A stretch of DNA of 64,000 nucleotides from NCBI RefSeq assembly GCF_030246925.1, contig NZ_CP126740.1, positions 2,666,001 through 2,730,000 of the forward strand. Reading direction: 5' to 3'. A program made the translations under genes and the position numbers. How positions within the stretch are numbered: the stretch's first letter is position 1; every line of letters begins with the position of its first letter. The notes beneath the pieces are model-generated. The model worked only from the letters and a program-made list of their open reading frames with translations. It had not been told where the DNA came from and made no database searches. The DNA comes from Microbacterium sp. zg-Y625 (GTDB lineage: Bacteria > Actinomycetota > Actinomycetes > Actinomycetales > Microbacteriaceae). Of the stretch, positions 43,202 through 50,948 are shown piece after piece.

Positions 43202-43744
43202 ATGACTTCCCCCGCTTCTCCCGACTCCCCCTACATCGTGGCCACCGACGGCGCCTGCAAGGGCAACCCCGGACCGACCGGATGGGCGTGGGTCGCCGCC
43301 GACGGGCACTGGGCCGCAGGCGCGATCCCGCAGGGCACGAACAACGTCGGCGAGCTGATGGGCCTGCTGAAGGCGATCACCGACCACCCGGACGTGGCGA
43401 ACCTGCACATCCAGGCCGACTCCAAGTACGCCATCGACACCTACCAGTCCTGGATGGACGGCCACCGCCGTCGCGGCTGGAAGACCTCCACGGGCTCCCC
43501 CACCAAGAACCGCGACCTGCTCGAGCAGCTCATCGTCGCCCGCGACGCCCGCCGCGCGGCGGGCCTTCCCGACGTCGTGCTCGAGCACGTACGCGGCCAC
43601 CGTGGGCACGTCCTCAACGAGTGGGCCGACGAGCGCGCGGTGCGCGCGGCCGAGCACGCAGCCAAAGGCGTCGCGAGCGCCTGGTCCTCGCTCGGCGGCA
43701 AGGACAAGCTCGACGTCGCCGCCGCCCCGGCGAAGAAGCGCTGA
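43202..43744 (+). CDS. rnhA: Ribonuclease HI
   Basis: 180 residues from ATG at 43202. All catalytic acidic residues are visible: Asp16 in ATDGACKGNPGP, Glu51 in NVGELMGLL, Asp73 in QADSKYAI, Asp143 in NEWADERA, plus His133 in RGHRGH. It cleaves the RNA strand of RNA-DNA hybrids. There is an extra tail of about 25 residues after the domain. No hybrid-binding domain is fused. Confidence 0.95.
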   Translation: MTSPASPDSPYIVATDGACKGNPGPTGWAWVAADGHWAAGAIPQGTNNVGELMGLLKAITDHPDVANLHIQADSKYAIDTYQSWMDGHRRRGWKTSTGSPTKNRDLLEQLIVARDARRAAGLPDVVLEHVRGHRGHVLNEWADERAVRAAEHAAKGVASAWSSLGGKDKLDVAAAPAKKR

Positions 43745-43772
43745 CAGCCGAGCGGATGCCGCGGCATCCGCG

Positions 43773-44363
43773 TCACCACGTCGACACGTACGGCGACACC
43801 TCCTGGTCGACGGCCTTCCGTGCGAGCGGCAGCCCGCGATCGACCGCCTGCACGATGCGGGCGTGCACCTCCGGCGAGCGCAGCGCGTACCCGTCGAAGT
43901 CCGCGGCGCTGGCATAGACGCCCACCGGCAGCGTCAGCGCCTGGAAGAACCCGAACAGCGGTCGCAGCTGATGCTCCAGAATCAGCGCATGCCGGTCGCC
44001 GCCGCCGGTGGCCGCGAGCAGCACGGGGGTCCCGACCAGCGCGTACTGGTCGACGAAGTCGAACAGGTGCTTGAAGAGCCCGGTGAACGACGCCCGGTAG
44101 ACGGGCGACGCGACCACGAGCAGGTCGGCCGTCTCGATGTCATGGAGGGCCTGCTGCGCCGGCGCGCCCAGCTGCTCCCGGGTGAGCGCACCGGCGAACG
44201 ATCCGCCGAGCTCGGCGACCTCGATGATGCGGGAGCTCGCCGGCACCCGCGTCGCGACGGCATCCACGATCGCCGAGAGCAGCACCGTGGTCTTGCTCGG
44301 CGCCTGCAGGGCACCCGACACGCCCACCACGCGCAGCGGCGACGCGGGGTCCGGCGCGCTCAC
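43773..44363 (-). CDS. NAD(P)H-dependent FMN reductase (SsuE/MsuE-like)
   Basis: 196 residues, GTG start overlapping the upstream stop (GTGA). Flavodoxin-like fold: VVGVSGALQAPSKTTVLLSA is the phosphate-binding loop, LLVVASPVYRASFTGLFKHLFDFVD the flavin-side segment, and LAATGGGDRHALILEHQLRPL the typical SsuE-family stretch. It supplies reduced FMN to monooxygenases. Last gene of the sulfurtransferase-PanE-like-reductase operon; the luciferase-like proteins encoded at 46354-50948 are plausible clients. Confidence 0.93.
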   Translation of the reverse strand: MSAPDPASPLRVVGVSGALQAPSKTTVLLSAIVDAVATRVPASSRIIEVAELGGSFAGALTREQLGAPAQQALHDIETADLLVVASPVYRASFTGLFKHLFDFVDQYALVGTPVLLAATGGGDRHALILEHQLRPLFGFFQALTLPVGVYASAADFDGYALRSPEVHARIVQAVDRGLPLARKAVDQEVSPYVSTW

Positions 44364-45358
44364 CGGCGCGACCGCTGTGCGCCGACGAGGTCGAAGCCGA
44401 ACTCCGCCGGCAGCGGCAGCTCGCCCGGAGCGCCGCCACGGTGCGCCAGGCCTCCGAGCGCGCGGGCGACGGCCGCGTTCAGCGGCGCGGCGACGCCGAC
44501 GAGCCGCGCCAGCAGCGCGACCTCGCCGCTCAGGTGGTCGACCTCGCTCGAGGTGCCATGCGCGAAGCTCTGCCAGACCGCGCCGTGCCGCGGGTCATGC
44601 CCGGCGACCTCGCCGACCTGCAGCCGCACGCCGTCCCGGGCGGGAGCGACGGCCAGTCCGGCAGCGGCGAAGACCGCACGGGCTTCGGCGGCGAGGGCGG
44701 CGGCGGCATGCTCCGCCTGCTCGATCGTCGCGTCGAAGACGTCCACCACGTTGCCGAGACTCGCGACCAGCTTGCGGCGCTTGGCGGCGGCGATGTCGGG
44801 CTCGACGGATGCCGCGAAACCCGCCGCCGCGAGCGCCAGCCGGTGCCGTTCCTCCTGCGAGGGCAGCGGCCGCGGGTAGCCGCCGAGCCACGCCGCGCCG
44901 ACGATCGGATGGGCGGCCGCGACCACCACGCCGGGCTCGACGAGGGCGACCGGTGCGCCGATCGAGACCCCGACCACCGTGTCGAACCGGCGAAGGGCGG
45001 TGCGCTCCGCGGCCAGGCCGTTCTGCAGGGTGAGGATCGGCAGGTCCGCCACGACCCCGCGGCCATCGACGAGCGGGATCCAGGCGATCGCGGCGAGGGT
45101 CTCGTCGACGTGCTGCGCCCGCACGGCGAGGACGAGGGTGTCGGCGGCCGTCGGTCGGGCGACGGCGAGGGAGCCGACAACCTCGACCGGCACCGCCTGG
45201 TCACCGTGGGGCCTGCGGACGCAGACACCCTCGCGGGCGATCGCGGCGCGGGCGGGTTCCTCGCGCGCCACCAGCACGACGGGAACCTGGGCGAGCGTCC
45301 ATTGCGCGGCCAACAGCCCCCCGACTGCACCCGCGCCGACGACGATGTAGCGGCTCAT
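44360..45358 (-). CDS. 2-dehydropantoate 2-reductase family (PanE/ApbA-like) oxidoreductase
   Basis: 332 residues from ATG at 45358, overlapping the sulfurtransferase stop (ATGA). The N-terminal Rossmann motif is VVGAGAVGGLLAAQW; LTLQNGLAAE is the usual ketopantoate-reductase segment; Lys in AAAKRRKLVASLGN corresponds to the catalytic lysine region. It reduces a 2-oxo acid with NADPH. In this sulfur/flavin gene setting the true substrate may not be ketopantoate. Confidence 0.9.
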   Translation of the reverse strand: MSRYIVVGAGAVGGLLAAQWTLAQVPVVLVAREEPARAAIAREGVCVRRPHGDQAVPVEVVGSLAVARPTAADTLVLAVRAQHVDETLAAIAWIPLVDGRGVVADLPILTLQNGLAAERTALRRFDTVVGVSIGAPVALVEPGVVVAAAHPIVGAAWLGGYPRPLPSQEERHRLALAAAGFAASVEPDIAAAKRRKLVASLGNVVDVFDATIEQAEHAAAALAAEARAVFAAAGLAVAPARDGVRLQVGEVAGHDPRHGAVWQSFAHGTSSEVDHLSGEVALLARLVGVAAPLNAAVARALGGLAHRGGAPGELPLPAEFGFDLVGAQRSRR

Positions 45359-46203
45359 GAACGCCCGCCCGGCTGCGACCCGAGCGCCACGGGGCGGTCG
45401 GGATGGTTGGACCACTGGCTCCAGGAGCCCGGGTAGAGGTGCGGCTGGTACCCCGCGAGGGTGAGCGCGAAGGCCGTGTGCGCGGCGGTGACACCCGACC
45501 CGCAGTACACCCCCACCGGTGCGCCGTCCGTCACGCCGAGGGCCGCGAAGCGTTCCCGCAGCGCCGCAGGGTCGAGGAAGCGGCCCTCGGCGTCGACGTT
45601 GCCGCCCGTGGGGGCGTTGAGGGCTCCTGGAATGTGGCCCGCCCGCGGGTCGATCGGCTCCGAGTCGCCGCGGTACCGCTCCTCGGAGCGGACGTCCAGC
45701 AGCACCCCGCGCTCGGGGAGGGCGGCGGCTGCGGCCATGGTCAGTCGGGGCAGGATGCCACGGCGCAGTGTGACAGTGCCGGGGACCGGCACGACACTGC
45801 CCTCTTCGAGCGGATGCCCGGCAGCCGTCCAGCCCGAGAGCGCACCGTCGAGGATGCGCACGTCGGCGATGCCGGCGTCGGTCAGAAGCCACCAGGCGCG
45901 TGCGGCGGCGAAGGACGACAGGTCGTCGTAGACGACCACGGTGTCGCCGTCGTCGATGCCCCACCGCCGCGCCGCCTCGCCCAGTTCGGCGATCGATGGC
46001 AACGGGTGGCGACCGTCGGTCGGCTCCCCTCGTCCGGCGAGCTCGCGGTCGAGGTCGACGTAGACCGCGGTGGGGATGTGCCCGGCGCGGTACTCCGCCC
46101 GCCCGTCGGGGCGATCCAGGCGCCACCGGACGTCGAGGATCCGCACCGGCTGGCCGGCCGCAATCAGGTCGGCGAGGGCGTCGGCAGTGATGAGCGGGGA
46201 CAT
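45355..46203 (-). CDS. sseA: Tandem-rhodanese sulfurtransferase (3-mercaptopyruvate type)
   Basis: 282 residues with two rhodanese domains. The C-terminal one carries the active-site loop YCGSGVTA with Cys234; the CG(S/A)GVT loop is the mark of 3-mercaptopyruvate sulfurtransferases rather than thiosulfate enzymes. The N-terminal domain is inactive (YDDLSS at the loop). First gene of an operon with the PanE-like reductase and FMN reductase, indicating sulfur metabolism. Confidence 0.93.
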   Translation of the reverse strand: MSPLITADALADLIAAGQPVRILDVRWRLDRPDGRAEYRAGHIPTAVYVDLDRELAGRGEPTDGRHPLPSIAELGEAARRWGIDDGDTVVVYDDLSSFAAARAWWLLTDAGIADVRILDGALSGWTAAGHPLEEGSVVPVPGTVTLRRGILPRLTMAAAAALPERGVLLDVRSEERYRGDSEPIDPRAGHIPGALNAPTGGNVDAEGRFLDPAALRERFAALGVTDGAPVGVYCGSGVTAAHTAFALTLAGYQPHLYPGSWSQWSNHPDRPVALGSQPGGRS

Positions 46204-46353
46204 GGTTCTCCCGGAGTCTGGGTCGCTCGCGACGGGCGCGGCGTACGTGGCGGTGTGGCCAGGCTAGGCAAACCCCGGCATGCGCGTCACGCGCCGCAGA
46301 CAAGTGTGTCGATGGCTTTCGCCGTGTGACGCCCCGTGTCGGGGGAATGCCGC

Positions 46354-48603
46354 GTGGATGCCTCGGGGAAGCATTCCCGCCCCCTGAGTGTTGCCGGGGG
46401 TGTGGACTACGGACATGACCTGCTCTTCGGCACTTTCCTCACCCCTGCCGCGGCGAACCCGCAGCACGTGGTGCAGCTGACCCAGCTGAGCGAGCAGCTC
46501 GGCTACGACCTGGCCACCTTCCAGGACCACCCGTACCAGCCGCGGTTCCTCGACACCTGGACCCTGATGTCGTACGCCGCCGCCGCGACCTCGACCATCC
46601 AGATCTCCCCCAACGTGGCGAACCTGCCGCTGCGGCCGGCGCCGGTGCTGGCGCGCGCCGCGGCATCGCTCGACCTGCTCTCCGGCGGCCGGTTCAATCT
46701 GGGCCTGGGATCGGGGGCGTTCTGGGACGCGATTGAGGCGATGGGGGTGCCACGGCTCACGCCCGGCGAGTCCGTCGAAGCCCTGAGCGAAGCGATCGAT
46801 CTCATCCGGGAGCTCTGGGCGGTCGGCGAGCGCGGTGCCGTCCACGGCGGCGACCACTACCCCGTCCACGGCGCCAAGCGGGGACCCGCCCCCGCCCACG
46901 AGGTGCCCATCTGGCTCGGCGCGTACAAGCCGCGGATGCTGCGCCTCACGGGCCGCAAGGCCGACGGCTGGCTGCCGTCGCTGTCGTACATGCAGCCGGC
47001 CGACCTCGCCGCCGCCAACGCGCGCATCGACGACGCTGCTGCCGCCGCCGGGCGTCACCCGGGCGAGGTGCGGCGCCTGCTGAACATCTCGGGCGGCGAG
47101 AGCGCCGACCAGCTCGTGGAGTTCGCCCTGCAGGACGGGATGTCGGCGTTCATCGTCAGCAGCGACAACCCCGCATTCCTGGAACGGTTCGCGTCGGAGA
47201 CGATCCCCGTCGTGCGCGAGGCGGTCGCCGCCGAACGTGCCCGCACGGGCAGCGCCGCGCCGGGCCGCAGCGCCCGCGCGATCGCGCAGCGCCGGGAGGG
47301 CATCGCCTACGACGACCTGCCGGCATCGCTGCGCGAGACGGCGATCGAACCCGGCGATTTCGCGTACCGCACGGTCCGCTCCACCTATATGCGCGGCGGC
47401 TCGCCCGGCATCGTGCTGCGGCCCCGCGATGTCGGAGAGGTGGCGGATGCCGTCGCGTTCGCCCACCGGCATCGGCACCTCCCCGTCGGCATCCGCAGCG
47501 GCGGGCACGGCGTCAGCGGCCGCAGCACCAACGACGGCGGCATCGTCGTGGACCTCGGGGCGCTCTCGCAGATCGAGGTACTCGACCCCGAGACCCGCCG
47601 GGTGCGCATCGGCCCGGGTGCGCGGTGGATGCAGGTCGCCCGCGCGCTCGAACCGCACGGGTGGGCCATCTCCAGCGGCGACTACGGCGGCGTCGGCGTC
47701 GGCGGACTCGCCACCGCCGGCGGCATCGGGTTCCTCGCGCGCGAGCACGGGCTGACGATCGACCGGATGGTGGCGGCCGACGTGCTGCTCGCCGACGGAT
47801 CCGTCGTGCGCGCGAGCGCCCAGGAGAACCCGGACCTGTTCTGGGCTGTGCGCGGCGCCGGCGCGAACGTCGGAGTCGTCACGTCGTTCGAGTTCGAGGC
47901 GATGCCGGTGGGCGACCTCGGCTGGGTGCAGCTGACCTTCGACGCCACCGATATGGCCGGGTTCGTGCGCGGCTTCGGCGCGACGATGCAGGCTGCCCCG
48001 CGCGACGTCACGCTGTTCGCGATCCTCAGCGCCGCCCGTGGTGGACAGCCTCCCCTCGCGCAGGTGTACGGCGTCGTCGACAACCCCGACCCCGACACGA
48101 TCATCGACCGGCTGCAGCCGTTCGCGCAGCTGGCGCCGCTGGTCGGCCAGTCCGTCCAGCTGTCGACGTACGCCACGGTCATGGCCAATGCCGCCGACGC
48201 CGTGCACGACGGCCAGGGCGAGCCCCGGTTCCGCTCCGGCCTGTTGCGCGACCTCGATGAGTCCGCCGACGCCATCGCGGCGCTGGTCGCCTCGGGCGCG
48301 AGCCCGTGGTTCCAGATCCGCTCGGTCGGCGGCGCGGTCGCCGATGTGGCCCCCGAAGCGACCGCGTACGCCCACCGCGACGCGGCCTTCTCGGTGACCG
48401 CGATCGGCCGCGGCCCGGTCTTCGACGAGCTGTGGGACGCCCTCGCGACGCACTTCGACGGGCTGTACCTCAGCTTCGAGTCGCGCACCGACCCGGCCAT
48501 CGTCGCGCAGGCCTTCCCGCCCGACACGCTGGCGCGGCTGCGCGAGGTGAAGCGCCGCTACGACCCCGAAGCGCTCTTCCGCGACAACTTCCCCGTCGCC
48601 TGA
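46354..48603 (+). CDS. Fused LLM flavin-dependent monooxygenase and FAD-linked (BBE-type) oxidase
   Basis: About 750 residues joining two flavoenzymes. The first part (to about residue 290) is a luciferase-like (LLM, F420/FMN) barrel: GHDLLFGTFLTPAAANPQHV, FQDHPYQPRFLDTWTLMSY, LDLLSGGRFNLGLGSG. After a Ser/Ala/Arg linker comes a PCMH FAD-binding domain with the attachment His in GIRSGGHGVSGRS and the FAD segment GGVGVGGLATAGGIG, ending in the BBE motif RRYDPEALFRDNF. The second covalent Cys of berberine-bridge enzymes is absent. Start is uncertain: GTG at 46354 follows GGGGGAA, while GTG at 46402 matches where homologues usually begin. Probably a two-step oxidation of an unknown substrate. 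Confidence 0.9.
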   Translation: MDASGKHSRPLSVAGGVDYGHDLLFGTFLTPAAANPQHVVQLTQLSEQLGYDLATFQDHPYQPRFLDTWTLMSYAAAATSTIQISPNVANLPLRPAPVLARAAASLDLLSGGRFNLGLGSGAFWDAIEAMGVPRLTPGESVEALSEAIDLIRELWAVGERGAVHGGDHYPVHGAKRGPAPAHEVPIWLGAYKPRMLRLTGRKADGWLPSLSYMQPADLAAANARIDDAAAAAGRHPGEVRRLLNISGGESADQLVEFALQDGMSAFIVSSDNPAFLERFASETIPVVREAVAAERARTGSAAPGRSARAIAQRREGIAYDDLPASLRETAIEPGDFAYRTVRSTYMRGGSPGIVLRPRDVGEVADAVAFAHRHRHLPVGIRSGGHGVSGRSTNDGGIVVDLGALSQIEVLDPETRRVRIGPGARWMQVARALEPHGWAISSGDYGGVGVGGLATAGGIGFLAREHGLTIDRMVAADVLLADGSVVRASAQENPDLFWAVRGAGANVGVVTSFEFEAMPVGDLGWVQLTFDATDMAGFVRGFGATMQAAPRDVTLFAILSAARGGQPPLAQVYGVVDNPDPDTIIDRLQPFAQLAPLVGQSVQLSTYATVMANAADAVHDGQGEPRFRSGLLRDLDESADAIAALVASGASPWFQIRSVGGAVADVAPEATAYAHRDAAFSVTAIGRGPVFDELWDALATHFDGLYLSFESRTDPAIVAQAFPPDTLARLREVKRRYDPEALFRDNFPVA

Positions 48604-48616
48604 CTCCTCCCCGCCC

Positions 48617-48714
48617 AGCTCCCGTCACCCGCCGAGCTCTCGTCACCCGCGCCGCTCGAGTGTCACGAATGGCGGATGCCGCGGCGCGCGACCGTGCGGA
48701 CGCGACACTCGAGC
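48617..48714. repeat. Composite direct and inverted repeat between convergent genes
   Basis: AGCTCCCGTCACCCGC (48617-48632) and AGCTCTCGTCACCCGC (48635-48650) are direct repeats 18 bases apart. Then GCTCGAGTGTC (48654-48664) and its perfect inverse GACACTCGAGC (48704-48714) enclose 39 bases. It may act as a two-way terminator between the LLM fusion gene and the AhpD-like gene. Confidence 0.75.
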
Positions 48715-48730
48715 AGCCCAGCGACGCGGG

Positions 48731-49324
48731 CTAGGCGAGGGCGACGGGGTCCCCGAGCGAGAGCATCAGCCGGTTCGCCCAGTTGAAGAACGCAGCGCCG
48801 TGCACGACGTCGGCGATCGCGAGCTCGTCCAGGCCCACCTCCCGCAGCCGCCGCACGTGGTCGACGGTCAGCGCCGACGGCGTGCGGGTGAGCGCGACCG
48901 ATGCCGCGACGATCGCGTTCCAGCGTTCGCCGAGGTCGGCCTCGACGCCCTCGTCCAGCAGGCGCTGCACCTCATCGGGGCGGCTGGAGTGGTGCGCGGC
49001 GAACCGGGAGTGCACCGACGCGCAGAAGACGCACCCGTTGACGCGGGACGCGGCGGTCGCGGCGAGCTCGCGCTCGGCACGCGGCAACCCGCCGTCGGTG
49101 TTGTAGAAGATGTCCTTGTCGACGCGGGTGCGTGCCCCCAGGATCTCGGGATCGCGCACGAGCAGCCGGAAGTAGTCGCTCGATGCGCGGCCGCGGTCGA
49201 CGAGGCCGGCGTGATCCCGCTCGTCGAGGTCCGCGACCGCCTTCGGCTCGAGGTGCGGGGTCCAGCCGACCTGGTCACGCGTGAACCGGTCGGGGACGGT
49301 GGCGATCGGGGTCTCGATGGTCAT
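48731..49324 (-). CDS. AhpD-like alkylhydroperoxidase domain protein (Avi_7169 family type)
   Basis: 197 residues. Carboxymuconolactone decarboxylase/AhpD fold with the redox motif NGCVFCASVHSRFAAHH (Cys-x-x-Cys and the following His). Last gene of the transporter-LLM operon, overlapping the preceding gene (ATGA). From memory this matches a protein type that regularly accompanies a second CMD protein, an LLM monooxygenase and a peptide-type ABC importer. Likely protects against or processes a peroxide formed by the LLM enzyme; exact reaction unknown. Confidence 0.88.
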   Translation of the reverse strand: MTIETPIATVPDRFTRDQVGWTPHLEPKAVADLDERDHAGLVDRGRASSDYFRLLVRDPEILGARTRVDKDIFYNTDGGLPRAERELAATAASRVNGCVFCASVHSRFAAHHSSRPDEVQRLLDEGVEADLGERWNAIVAASVALTRTPSALTVDHVRRLREVGLDELAIADVVHGAAFFNWANRLMLSLGDPVALA

Positions 49325-49923
49325 GCTGCGGCCTCCTCGGCGATGGTGCGCAGGCCCGTGACGACCCGCTGCTGGAACGACAGGAACGCCACCAGCTGCG
49401 ACAGCGTGATGACGGCGTCGACCGACCAGCCGGCATCCGTCAGTGCGGCGAGCGCCGCGGCGTCCGCCTCGCGCGGGCGCACCACCAGCAGGTGCGCGTG
49501 CCCGAGGGCGGCGGCCAGCTGGTCGCCCACCGCCGCGCGCAGCTCGGCGGGCGCCTGCCAGCGCAGGCCCTCGGTGCTCTCGGCCTGCAGGCCGGGCTCC
49601 CGGTAGCGGCCGAAGGGGCCGGGGGCGGTGGCTTCGGCGGCGGCATCAGCCACCACCAGCGCGCGGTCGGGATCCACACGGTATGCGTGGTCCGCGTAGA
49701 ACCGGGCGGTGGCGTCGTCGCCGGTGAGGCGGGTGGCGAATGCAGCGATCAGCAGGCGCTCCGCGAGCGGCACCTGGGTGTCGTCTCGGGGCGCGAACAG
49801 CGCGGCGAAGCTCTCCTGCGCCTGCTCCCGGGTGACGGGACGCTGCCGGCGCAGGGCGTCGAGCGCGGAGCCGGGCGCGACGCCGGCGAGCTCATCGATG
49901 ACATCGGGCGGGAAGGCGGTCAT
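49321..49923 (-). CDS. CMD domain protein (Avi_7170 family type)
   Basis: 200 residues from ATG at 49923 (ATGA overlap with the LLM gene). The carboxymuconolactone-decarboxylase-like helical fold is suggested by RLLIAAFATRLTGDDATARFY and VDAVITLSQLVAFLSFQQRV, but the Cys-x-x-Cys of AhpD is missing, so it is not a thiol peroxidase by itself. Probably partners with the redox-active protein encoded next. Confidence 0.87.
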   Translation of the reverse strand: MTAFPPDVIDELAGVAPGSALDALRRQRPVTREQAQESFAALFAPRDDTQVPLAERLLIAAFATRLTGDDATARFYADHAYRVDPDRALVVADAAAEATAPGPFGRYREPGLQAESTEGLRWQAPAELRAAVGDQLAAALGHAHLLVVRPREADAAALAALTDAGWSVDAVITLSQLVAFLSFQQRVVTGLRTIAEEAAA

Positions 49924-50948
49924 ACGGTGCTCCATTCGTGGCGGGCGGGGACGGATGCCGGGGTCGCCCACCCGAGTGCGGGCGCGACCTCGGTGGCGAA
50001 CAGTTCGATCGAGCGCAGCACCAGATCGTGGGGCGCGTCGACGGAGTGCACCTGGAAGGCGACCTCGTCGGCGCGGGCGAGCACCGGGTCGGCGGCGAGC
50101 GATGCAGCGACGTCGTCGGGGGTGCCGACATGGGTGTCCGTTGCGCGGATGAGTCCGGGCAGGTCGTCGGGGAGCGTGTGGCCGGCCCGGCGCAGGCCCA
50201 CCGCGGCGCGGGTGAGCCCGGTCTCGGCCAGGCGCAGCGCCTCGTCGCGGTCGTCGGCGACGAAGACGGTGCGCGACGCCGTGATGCGCGGGGTCGCTCC
50301 GGCGGGGAGAGCCGCGAGGTACGCATCGACGATCGGTTGCTGCAGATCGGCCAGCGACGCATCCGGGCGGCCCTCGGGCCGCGGCTGCGTGCGCGAGAGC
50401 AGCAGACCGTCGCCGGCGGCTCCCGCCCGCGTGCCGCCAGGGGGCGAGAACGTCGCCTGCCAGAGCCGGTCGCGCAGCGTTCCGGCAGACGGGTACAGCC
50501 GCGCGCCGCCGCCCAGGTCGCCCCCGGCGAGCGCCGCGTGGAGAACCGCGAGCTTGCGCTCGTACTGCGGGGTCTTCTCGGCCGGCTCGATGCCGAACGG
50601 CACGAACGACGACGGCGCGCCGCCACTGCCGAGGCCGAGGTCCACGCGGCCGCCCGAGAGCAGGTCGGCGACGACGGCATCCTCGGCCACGCGCACCGGG
50701 TCCTCCAGGGTGAGGGTGACCACGCCGGTTCCGAGACGGATGCCGGAGGTGCGCGCGGCCGCGGCGGCGAGGAAGACGAAGGGCGACGGCAGCCCGCCCT
50801 CCTCGGCGCGGAAGTGATGCTGCGCCACCCAGGCGCGGCCGATGCCGAAGCGCTCCGCATGCTGGATCTGCTCCAGGGCGAGGCGGAAGCGCTCGGCGGG
50901 GCCGGCCTCGTCGAGCAGGCGGGTGAACAGGGCGAGACGCTGCGTCAT
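49920..50948 (-). CDS. Luciferase-like FMN-dependent monooxygenase (KPN_01858 family type)
   Basis: 342 residues. TIM-barrel LLM enzyme with an N-terminal segment HAERFGIGRAWVAQHHFRAE, TSGIRLGTGVVTLTLEDPVR and LLSGGRVDLGLGSGGAPSSF. It would use reduced FMN and oxygen to oxidise a compound brought in by the ABC transporter encoded in the same operon. It overlaps the ATPase stop and the CMD gene start by four bases each. The FMN reductase at 43773-44363 could supply the flavin. Confidence 0.92.
   Translation of the reverse strand: MTQRLALFTRLLDEAGPAERFRLALEQIQHAERFGIGRAWVAQHHFRAEEGGLPSPFVFLAAAAARTSGIRLGTGVVTLTLEDPVRVAEDAVVADLLSGGRVDLGLGSGGAPSSFVPFGIEPAEKTPQYERKLAVLHAALAGGDLGGGARLYPSAGTLRDRLWQATFSPPGGTRAGAAGDGLLLSRTQPRPEGRPDASLADLQQPIVDAYLAALPAGATPRITASRTVFVADDRDEALRLAETGLTRAAVGLRRAGHTLPDDLPGLIRATDTHVGTPDDVAASLAADPVLARADEVAFQVHSVDAPHDLVLRSIELFATEVAPALGWATPASVPARHEWSTV

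Noticed and set aside
46264..48453. 729-codon minus-strand frame
   Set aside because: Antisense of the LLM-FAD fusion, which has clear motifs on the plus strand.
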